A DNA stretch of 64,000 bases from Actinomycetales bacterium (GTDB taxonomy: Bacteria; Actinomycetota; Actinomycetes; Mycobacteriales; Micromonosporaceae), in NCBI GenBank assembly GCA_002919305.1, contig PKFB01000021.1:62001-126000 (forward strand), read 5' to 3'. The translations under genes and the position numbers were made by a program. Shown here piece after piece: positions 57,485 through 64,000 of the stretch; within the stretch, counting starts at the first letter, position 1; every line of letters starts with the position of its first letter. The notes beneath the pieces were generated by a model, which saw only the letters and a program-made list of their open reading frames with translations, was not told where the DNA came from and searched no databases.

Positions 57485-59164
57485 CTATTCGACGACGACG
57501 GTGGAGAATTCCTCCTGAGTCAGCGGGCTGGGAACCAGACCGCTGACGTTGGAAGCCACCACGATCGCCGGCGGCGAGTGCGAGATCGGGATAGCGGGCA
57601 GCCACTGGCTGAGCAGGTCACGGTTGACCTGCTGCCAGGCCGCCTCTTTCTCCTCGGCATCGACGATCGAGTTAGCCGCGGCGATGGCGGCGAACATCTC
57701 GGCGCTGTTGGCATCGTTGATGCCGAATTCGTTCGACGGGCGTCCGAAGAAGGTGCCGACGAAGTTGACCGGGTCGTTGAAGTCACCGGTCCACCCCAGC
57801 AGGTGCAGGTCGTGATCCGGGGTCTGGCGGATAGCGTCGATGTATCCACCGTTCCACGGCAGCGACACCTGCTCGATCGTGATACCGACCTCCTGCAGGT
57901 CGGCGGCGATGGTCTCGAAGATCTCCTGCGGGTTAGGCATATACGGCCGGGTGACCTCGGTCGGCACGTGGAACCTCAACGTCAGGTTGGGATAGCCGGC
58001 CTCAGCCAACAGCTGCCGCGCCCGGTCCGGGTCGTACTCGTAGGTCTGGACGTCGTCGGCGTACCCCACCACCGTATCGGGGATGAACTGGGTCGCCACC
58101 TCAGCGCCTTCCGGAAGCCGGGTGCGTACCAGCTCCTCCCGGTTGATGGCGTGCGCGATAGCTTGCCGCACCCGCAGGTCAGTCAGCGCCGGGTTGCCCG
58201 CCTGGTTGATGCCCAGGTAGAGGATGTTGAAGGGCTCACGGACCATGAGGTTGTAGCCGGCTTCCTCCAGGGAGGCGTAGTCAGCCGGAGAGGGGAAGTC
58301 ATAGCCGTGGATCTGCCCGGCGTCCAGCGCCTGCCGACGTTGCGCCTCATCCGGAATGATCTGGAAGATCAGGTTCCGGGTACGCGCGGGCTCTCCCCAG
58401 TAGTCCTCGTACGCCTCCAGCCGGATGACGCCCTCCGCCTCGTCGTACTCCACGAACCGGTATGGACCGGTACCAACAGGGTGCGACGTGGCGTACTCGG
58501 GATAGATGAACGCCTCACCCTCCTGCCGGACGTTGTCGGCGTCGTACTGCTGCAGCGCCGTCGGGCTGGAGATCGACAGTGAGGTCAGGCTGAACGCCGC
58601 AGGGAAGCTACCGTTGAACTCCCGCAGAGTAATCACGGCGGTCAGCTCATCGGTCGCCTCGCAGCTGACGTAGTTGGACTCACCGTAATCGCCCTGGTTC
58701 TGTGCGAAACCACCGAACACGTCGGCGTAGTAGACCGCCTGAGCCTGACCAGCCGCGGTGGGCTGGTTGTACCAGCGGTCGAAGTTGAAGCAGACCGCTT
58801 CAGCGTTGAACTCGGTACCGTCGTGGAAGGTCACTCCGTCCCGGAGGTGGAATGTCCACTGAGTACCGTCTTCGTTAGATTCCCAGCTTTCGGCCAGGCC
58901 GGGTGCCAGGTTCGCGGTGCCAGGCTCGTGGGTGATCAGGGTCTCGAATATCTGGCGGGCAGGACGGAACGTCTCCCCGTCCGTGGCGTAGAACGGGTCA
59001 AAGACGTCCGGCGCGCCAGCCGCGCCAAAGATGAAGGTGTCCTGTCCCTCACCGGACGAGCCATCACCGCGCTCACTCTCCGCACAGCCAGCAGCGACGA
59101 GCGTGATGGCGGCTGTGACGGCGGCGAGTTTCACAGGAGTCCGGTGCCTTCGTATGTGCATCAT
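57485..59164 (-). CDS. Peptide ABC transporter substrate-binding lipoprotein (DppA type, SBP family 5)
   Basis: The 559-residue protein starts with a lipoprotein signal (lipobox LVAAGC, C28) and a Gly/Ser-rich linker; the SBP family 5 fold follows with LAPGLAESWESNEDGTQWTFHLRDGVTFHDGTEFNAE near the N-terminus and a substrate-binding cleft typical of di/oligopeptide binders. It is first in the operon and about 180 bases beyond the recR stop on the same strand, with hairpins in the gap. The second ATG (59161) is an equal start candidate. Confidence 0.93.
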   Translation of the reverse strand: MMHIRRHRTPVKLAAVTAAITLVAAGCAESERGDGSSGEGQDTFIFGAAGAPDVFDPFYATDGETFRPARQIFETLITHEPGTANLAPGLAESWESNEDGTQWTFHLRDGVTFHDGTEFNAEAVCFNFDRWYNQPTAAGQAQAVYYADVFGGFAQNQGDYGESNYVSCEATDELTAVITLREFNGSFPAAFSLTSLSISSPTALQQYDADNVRQEGEAFIYPEYATSHPVGTGPYRFVEYDEAEGVIRLEAYEDYWGEPARTRNLIFQIIPDEAQRRQALDAGQIHGYDFPSPADYASLEEAGYNLMVREPFNILYLGINQAGNPALTDLRVRQAIAHAINREELVRTRLPEGAEVATQFIPDTVVGYADDVQTYEYDPDRARQLLAEAGYPNLTLRFHVPTEVTRPYMPNPQEIFETIAADLQEVGITIEQVSLPWNGGYIDAIRQTPDHDLHLLGWTGDFNDPVNFVGTFFGRPSNEFGINDANSAEMFAAIAAANSIVDAEEKEAAWQQVNRDLLSQWLPAIPISHSPPAIVVASNVSGLVPSPLTQEEFSTVVVE

Positions 59165-59298
59165 CCACCCCTGTCCGTCAGCCTCCCGCGCCCTCGTCAG
59201 CGCGGTTAGGTGCCGAACACTAATGAGAGATGCTTAAAGGCAAAACCGGCCGACAAAAATCGGTACCTGACCGTCATCTTGACGTAGCTCTTGAAAAC

Positions 59299-59315
59299 CG
59301 TCCGAAAAGCGGACG
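59299..59315 (-). terminator. Hairpins between recR and dppA
   Basis: CGTCCG (59299-59304) pairs with CGGACG (59310-59315) around AAAAG. A second pair, GTCTC with GAGAC, lies just beside it. They lie downstream of recR on the minus strand and could end the ybaB-recR transcript. Confidence 0.4.
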
Positions 59316-59377
59316 TCGTCTCGCCGCTAAACGAATGAGACGGGACTGAGACATGACCGGATGGCCGGGTGGGCCAC

Positions 59378-59971
59378 TCAGACGGCGCGACGCCCCTCAA
59401 AGGCTCGTCCAAGGGTGATCTCGTCCGCGTACTCCAAGTCGCCGCCCACCGGAAGACCGCTGGCCAGACGGGTCACCGTCAACCCCATCGGCTTGACCAT
59501 CAGGGCCAGGTAGGTCGCGGTCGCCTCGCCCTCGGTGTTGGGGTCCGTGGCGAGGATGAGCTCTTTGACCGTCCCGGCCTGGAGCCGCTCCATCAATTCC
59601 CGGATACGCAGATTGTCCGGCCCAATCCCCTCCAGCGGGTTGATCGCCCCACCGAGCACGTGGTAGCGGCCCCGGAACTCTCCGGTCCGCTCGATCGCGA
59701 TCACGTCCTTGGGCTCTTCGACCACACAGATGATTTCGTCGGTACGGCGAGGGTCACGGCAGATCCGGCACTGCTCCTGCTCGGCCACGTTGAAGCAGAC
59801 CGAGCAGAACCTCACCTGTTCCTTGACACGCTGCAGCGCCTGGGCCAGCCGGGTGACGTCCGCGGGGTCGGCGGACAGGATGTGGAACGCGATTCGCTGT
59901 GCGCTCTTGGGTCCGATACCGGGCAGCCGGCCCAGCTCGTCGATCAGATCTTGGATCGCGCCCTCGTACAC
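59378..59971 (-). CDS. recR: Recombination mediator protein RecR
   Basis: RecR acts with RecO (and RecF) to load RecA on gapped DNA. The 197-residue protein has the N-terminal helix-hairpin-helix ([20 protein letters not shown]), the zinc finger C56, C59, C68 and C71, and a TOPRIM domain (about 79-175, [18 protein letters not shown]). It starts with GTG six bases after ybaB and forms an operon with it, as in many bacteria. Confidence 0.96.
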   Translation of the reverse strand: MYEGAIQDLIDELGRLPGIGPKSAQRIAFHILSADPADVTRLAQALQRVKEQVRFCSVCFNVAEQEQCRICRDPRRTDEIICVVEEPKDVIAIERTGEFRGRYHVLGGAINPLEGIGPDNLRIRELMERLQAGTVKELILATDPNTEGEATATYLALMVKPMGLTVTRLASGLPVGGDLEYADEITLGRAFEGRRAV

Positions 59972-59976
59972 CGAAC

Positions 59977-60330
59977 TCAGGCTCCGAGCCCAGGTAGACC
60001 AAGACCGCCGGCCAGGCCACCGAGTCCTCCGGCGAGCGGCCCCATCTTCTCGTTGGCCAGTTTGTTGACCTCAGCGCTAGCCGCCCGGGCCGCGGCCACC
60101 ACCAAGTCGCCGAGGGTTTCGGTGTCCTCCGGGTCCACCACCGACGGATCGATGATGACCGACTTCAGCTCACCGGTTCCGCTCATCACGACCTTTACCA
60201 GGCCGCCGCCCGCGGTTCCGGTCACCTCGGCCGCAGCGAGTTCGGCCTGGGCTTGCATGAGCTGCTGCTGCATCTGCTGAGCCTGCTGGAGCAGCTTCTG
60301 GAAGTTCGGCGGACCGCCTCCGGGCATCAC
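59977..60330 (-). CDS. YbaB/EbfC nucleoid-associated protein
   Basis: The 117-residue protein has a coiled-coil start ([29 protein letters not shown]) and the core [23 protein letters not shown]. It forms DNA-binding dimers and is almost always next to recR, as here. The Gly/Leu-rich C-terminus is common in actinobacteria. AAGGAG lies eight bases before the ATG. Confidence 0.95.
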   Translation of the reverse strand: MMPGGGPPNFQKLLQQAQQMQQQLMQAQAELAAAEVTGTAGGGLVKVVMSGTGELKSVIIDPSVVDPEDTETLGDLVVAAARAASAEVNKLANEKMGPLAGGLGGLAGGLGLPGLGA

Positions 60331-60415
60331 GGCGACTCCTTGGGATCCAGGTCTCTACTGATCCTCAGCGTATCCGGCCGGTCGGACGCTCTCGTCCGTG
60401 GGCGTCACTGATCAG

Positions 60416-61024
60416 CTACTGGTCAACTATCACGTAGGTTCCGACGACCCTGTCAGCATAGGTCTGGCGCCACTCATCATTCCGCATCATCGCCATTAAA
60501 TCTAAAATACTTCCCCTTCTGATATATCTGTCACGAATGAACGCCATTTTTGGACCAATCGGCTGCCCCGTTTGGGCGCTCACCAACCGGATCCCCATCG
60601 CCTTGCGTCCCCAGGACTGGCCGGTACGCCCGCTCAGGTACCACCGGTTGTAAGCGGTCAGGCCGACAAAAGCCAGAAGCATCACCGCGATGACGGTGGT
60701 GAGGATCAGTATCTGAGTGGTCCCGGAGGTAAATGTGACGGTGAACAGGAGCATGATTCCCCCGAGGAATAACGGCGCCAATGAACACAGCATGTCTACT
60801 ACGTATGCACCGACCCGCTGATCCCAAGTAGCGAATACGGGGAAACCTCCAGGGAAACCGGGTGAAGGAGGAACCAGAGGAGGGATATTCCCATCACCAG
60901 AGCCGGCCGGAGGAGGGCCGGGGAAGGAGCCAGGAGTTGGTGGATACCCACCAACCGGCGGGGTGTGGGGAGACTGGTGACTCCCTCCTAGTGGTGGCAT
61001 TCCCGGGCCGTATCCGTATGTCAT
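60416..61024 (-). CDS. RDD family membrane protein
   Basis: The 202-residue protein has a Pro/Gly-rich cytoplasmic N-terminus of about 65 residues and an RDD domain with WDQRVGAYVVDML and two or three membrane helices. Its function is unknown. The C-terminal third has lower GC and an unusual basic stretch (FIRDRYIRRGSILDLMAMM). It lies 85 bases beyond ybaB, probably under its own promoter. Confidence 0.82.
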   Translation of the reverse strand: MTYGYGPGMPPLGGSHQSPHTPPVGGYPPTPGSFPGPPPAGSGDGNIPPLVPPSPGFPGGFPVFATWDQRVGAYVVDMLCSLAPLFLGGIMLLFTVTFTSGTTQILILTTVIAVMLLAFVGLTAYNRWYLSGRTGQSWGRKAMGIRLVSAQTGQPIGPKMAFIRDRYIRRGSILDLMAMMRNDEWRQTYADRVVGTYVIVDQ

Positions 61025-61502
61025 CGCCGCTCCTCACCGCTGAGAACAGAAACCGTTAAATCACATGCCTCCTATACGGGGATAGTAACCATCCGATCAA
61101 AGCAAATATCGGATCACTCAGACAGAGCTACTGAATCAACGCAGGTGTGTGGCGGGAAGACGATGTGTGGTCCTACCACTGCGCCATCGCCCCTGACATT
61201 GCTCCAGAGCTCCCGTCAGAAGCACCCCGAAAAGGGTCCAACCGGCGTCGTCCCGGATCACCGACCATCGCTAGAAGTCACCACACCACTTTGCAAAGTG
61301 GAATGGATAATCCGATGCGGTCCTACTGACAGGCAAGACAGCAATCTCGTCGAGAGAAGCAGCAGCGTCAGTAAAAGCGAGTCCCGCAGCGCTATCACGC
61401 ACTCATCTGATACGACCCGTTCCGACGCAGTAAAAATCATCCCATTAAAAACTGAACCGACTCGTCTCGAGGAACACGAATCTTCGCCGCGGCTGCCGAC
61501 CG
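61025..61502. other. Gene-free region between RDD gene and dnaX, with a 16-bp palindrome
   Basis: About 480 bases with no convincing gene. CCACTTTGCAAAGTGG at 61286-61301 is a perfect palindrome and may be an operator site upstream of the RDD gene. Confidence 0.5.
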
Positions 61503-63734
61503 TCAACTCTCTTCGATCTCGCCGATCTTCTCCGCACCGAAGGTGCGTTTCAGCAACGCGAGCGCCTGCTCTTCCATGGTTCCCTGCGTTTTCTCGTCCA
61601 ACGGTTCATCCAAAGGCTCGTCGCCGGGATCGAACCCCTCATAGAAAGCCACCGAGGCAGCCGTTCGGGTCTCCGGCTGGGGCATGGTGGCGACACTTCC
61701 CGAAACCGGCGCTGCGCTTCCGGTGGTTCCCCCGGTAGCGGCGACGTTCCGGCTCTCACGCGCAGGCGCCACCGCAGAAGCACGTGGCGCATCAGGTCTC
61801 CCAGCCTGGGCCGGAGACATCCCGGTCCAGCCTAGGCGGCCCCCCGTCGGGCCCCCAGGTGGCGCGGCCACCCCACTGGAAGGGCCGGTTCGCTGCGCTG
61901 GCGCAGCCGGCATCCCGGCGGGTGGTGGCGTCACCGGTTGCGGCGGTGTGGGCGCTGATCGGGGTGAGGCGCCGCGAACGGTCCGTCTGTCCTCTCCAGC
62001 GAGCTCACAGCGGACGTTCCAATGCCCTCCGAGGACCTCGGTGAGAGCACCCCGGATCACCGCGAGCACGTTCTCGTCGGAGAACCGAGGAAGCAGGCCG
62101 GGATGCTGCAGGGACAGCACCAAAACGTCCCCCTCGACCGTCAGAGGGGTCACGTTCTGCAGCAACGACCACACCACCCGACGCCGCTTAGTCCGCTCCA
62201 GGATCTGGGGCCAGCGCTGGTGGATCACGGCGTCGTTGACCGGACCGCCGCTCCCCGCAGCGGACACCGGTACGCCGGACGCCGCAGCTGGGGCCGCCAC
62301 GGGCCCGGATGGCGAGGCATGAGGGGTGGGCCGAGCGTCTGCTGCGGCGCCCCCACCTGCCGGCACGGCGGGCTGAGGCCAGTCGGTGTCTGGGCGCGAC
62401 GCTAACGGCGCAGCCCGTGTCGACGGCGCTGAAGGCGCAGCCGGCGGCGCCGGTGGCACCGTGCCGGAGGACGGTGAAGCGACCGGTGGGGACCCCACCG
62501 GGGTTGCGGTGGCCGGCTGAGCCGGCGCAGCCGTAACCGGCCCAGTTGCGGCCGGCGCCGCCACCACACCGGCCTCCACACGACGCTCTAGACGCTCCAG
62601 ACGCGTCAACAAGGCCGCGCCAGAGGTATCCGCCGCGGGCAACAGCAAACGGGCGCAGATCAGCTCTAGAACCAGCCGAGGAGCCGTGGCGCCCCGCATC
62701 TGAGCCAGACCGTCGTGCACGATGTCGGCCATCCGGGACAGCTCAGCCGGCCCGAGCCGCAGCGCCTGCGCCGTCATCCGCTCCAACTGGTCGGCGGGCA
62801 CATCCAGCAGCCCTTTGGAGGCGGCGTCGGGTACCTGGTTGAGCACGATCAGGTCCCGGAGTCGCTCCAGCAGATCCGAGGCGAATCGGCGGGGATCGTG
62901 GCCAGCCTCCACCACCTTGTTGACCACGTCGAACACCCCCGCGCCGTCGGCGGCGGCCAACGCGTCACACATCTGGTCAATCAGCGTGCTGTCGGTAACC
63001 CCCAGCAGCGCGGCCGCTTGGGCGTAGGTGATCCCTTCCTCACCAGCGCCCGCCATCAACTGGTCCAAGATCGACAGCGTGTCGCGCGCCGAACCACCCC
63101 CGGCACGGACCACGAGCGGGAAGACAGCCGGCTCGACCTTGATGTTCTCCGCCTGACAGATTTGCTCCAGATAGGGGCGCATCACCCCCGGCGGGATCAG
63201 GCGGAACGGGTAGTGGTGGGTACGCGAGCGGATGGTCGGCAGGACCTTCTCCGGCTCGGTCGTCGCGAAGACGAACAGTACGAACTCGGGAGGCTCCTCG
63301 ACCAGCTTCAACAGCGCGTTGAACCCGGCCGACGAGACCATGTGCGCCTCGTCGATGACATACACCTTGTACCGGCTGGACACCGGCGCGAAGAACGCCC
63401 GCTCCCGCAGTTCCCGGGCGTCATCCACACCACCGTGGGAGGCGGCGTCGATCTCAATAACGTCGATGGAGCCGGGGCCGTCCGGAGCCAGGGCCACACA
63501 CGACTCACACTTCCCACACGGTTCAGGGGTGGGGCCTTCGGCGCAGTTGAGGGATCGGGCCAGGATGCGGGCGCTGGAGGTTTTACCGCAGCCACGTGGG
63601 CCAGAGAAGAGGTACGCGTGGTTGAGTCGGCCGTTACGGATCGCCTGAATCAGCGGTACGGTGACGTGCTCCTGACCGATGATCCCCGCGAACGTAGTCG
63701 GTCGGTACTTCCGATACAGGGCGAGATTCGCCAC
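61503..63734 (-). CDS. dnaX: DNA polymerase III subunit gamma/tau
   Basis: This is the clamp-loader ATPase of the replisome, 743 residues. It has the P-loop GPRGCGKTSSAR (45-56), the zinc-binding cysteines around residues 65-82, Walker B VYVIDEAHM and the SRC-type motif RSRTHHYPF. Domain III ends near 370; a long Pro/Ala-rich linker (about 390-520, 585-700) follows, separating it from a tau-like domain (about 510-600, HQRWPQILERTKRRRVVWSLL). No slippery A-run for making a short gamma form is seen. The SRP RNA gene lies just upstream on the same strand. Confidence 0.96.
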   Translation of the reverse strand: MANLALYRKYRPTTFAGIIGQEHVTVPLIQAIRNGRLNHAYLFSGPRGCGKTSSARILARSLNCAEGPTPEPCGKCESCVALAPDGPGSIDVIEIDAASHGGVDDARELRERAFFAPVSSRYKVYVIDEAHMVSSAGFNALLKLVEEPPEFVLFVFATTEPEKVLPTIRSRTHHYPFRLIPPGVMRPYLEQICQAENIKVEPAVFPLVVRAGGGSARDTLSILDQLMAGAGEEGITYAQAAALLGVTDSTLIDQMCDALAAADGAGVFDVVNKVVEAGHDPRRFASDLLERLRDLIVLNQVPDAASKGLLDVPADQLERMTAQALRLGPAELSRMADIVHDGLAQMRGATAPRLVLELICARLLLPAADTSGAALLTRLERLERRVEAGVVAAPAATGPVTAAPAQPATATPVGSPPVASPSSGTVPPAPPAAPSAPSTRAAPLASRPDTDWPQPAVPAGGGAAADARPTPHASPSGPVAAPAAASGVPVSAAGSGGPVNDAVIHQRWPQILERTKRRRVVWSLLQNVTPLTVEGDVLVLSLQHPGLLPRFSDENVLAVIRGALTEVLGGHWNVRCELAGEDRRTVRGASPRSAPTPPQPVTPPPAGMPAAPAQRTGPSSGVAAPPGGPTGGRLGWTGMSPAQAGRPDAPRASAVAPARESRNVAATGGTTGSAAPVSGSVATMPQPETRTAASVAFYEGFDPGDEPLDEPLDEKTQGTMEEQALALLKRTFGAEKIGEIEES

Positions 63735-63811
63735 AGCGTCCCCCCTCCGCGCCCCCGATACCCCGGAAGCCCACGCCCTCTTTCTCGGAGGATCTGGTGA
63801 AGATCGGAAAG

Positions 63812-63903
63812 AGAGGACCCCTCGCGCACCCGTCAGAGCCTGCTTATCCTTGCTGCCTTCCGGCCCTGGGGAGGTTCACAGGATGCCGCCGCACGAGGGG
63901 CCG
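63812..63903 (-). ncRNA. ffs: Signal recognition particle RNA (small bacterial type)
   Basis: The minus strand holds the universal SRP core GGGCCGGAAGGCAGCAAGG with the GGAA tetraloop, then GAUAAGCAGG. The outer ends pair (CCCCTCG with CGAGGGG), closing a rod of about 90 bases. Exact ends are uncertain by a few bases. It guides membrane proteins with Ffh. TCTCTTTCC follows as a probable terminator end. Confidence 0.93.
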
Positions 63904-64000
63904 TGACCACTCTACCCGGCTCTGAGCGCCTGTGGTGCACGCCCCCCTTCACACATCACCCATCTCGGTCCTGTCCCTAAACTCCGAGGTCCGCGGGCTC

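Overview
The window is about 64 kb of high-GC DNA with dense short-gap operons, GTG/TTG starts and many 4-base GTGA/ATGA overlaps, as expected for an actinobacterium. Gene order matches two stretches known from Mycobacterium tuberculosis: crp, MBL hydrolase, RidA, DUF4177, BagA/BagB ATPases, whiB4, ponA2 and a metallophosphoesterase (Rv3676-Rv3683 region), and later asd-ask, leuA, recR, ybaB and dnaX (Rv3708c-Rv3721c region). The TGATCATGA-type intergenic hairpins and overall style suggest a Micromonosporales-like organism; that placement is inference.

Layout. 1-8.9 kb: truncated crp, a membrane acyltransferase, a Ser/Thr kinase, a giant class III cyclase fused to an ATPase/TPR-like regulator, then MBL hydrolase, RidA and a small DUF4177 gene. 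9-18 kb: two anchored low-complexity proteins, the BagA/BagB pair, whiB4, the class A PBP ponA2, YqeY and a metallophosphoesterase. 18-22.7 kb: tRNA-Pro(CGG), a Cys-rich pentapeptide protein, a LysR regulator and a GAF-GGDEF diguanylate cyclase carrying a tandem DnaA-box-like array. 22.9-28.2 kb: a polar amino-acid ABC transporter and the asd-ask operon. 28.4-29.2 kb: a lipoprotein.

29.8-32.9 kb (minus strand) is the most unusual part. It is a compact cassette reading MauE-like, MauD-like thioredoxin, a tiny Tat-exported Cys/Trp-rich protein resembling the catalytic motif of methylamine dehydrogenase light chain, a CcdA/MauF-like membrane protein, and two unknown small proteins. No heavy chain (MauB) or MauG is present. 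The CcdA-like gene has an in-frame TGA exactly where the 'LSPC' cysteine is expected. It is followed by a stem-loop with GGUC in the apical loop at the spacing of a bacterial SECIS element, so it is a candidate selenoprotein that ordinary annotation would truncate.

33.6-50.3 kb is an accessory island: a PARG-like macrodomain enzyme, a nonsense-interrupted Imm31-like immunity gene, a low-GC immunity gene, a 1540-residue Rhs toxin with a WXG-like N-terminus, two WXG100 proteins, a MinD-like ATPase, three small ESX-associated genes, and the type VII secretion components EccD and EccC. EccB, EccE and MycP are not in the window. This looks like a minimal ESX locus devoted to an Rhs polymorphic toxin.

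51-64 kb returns to core genes: leuA with a leucine-codon leader peptide, a five-gene peptide ABC transporter, ybaB-recR, an RDD membrane protein, dnaX and the SRP RNA.
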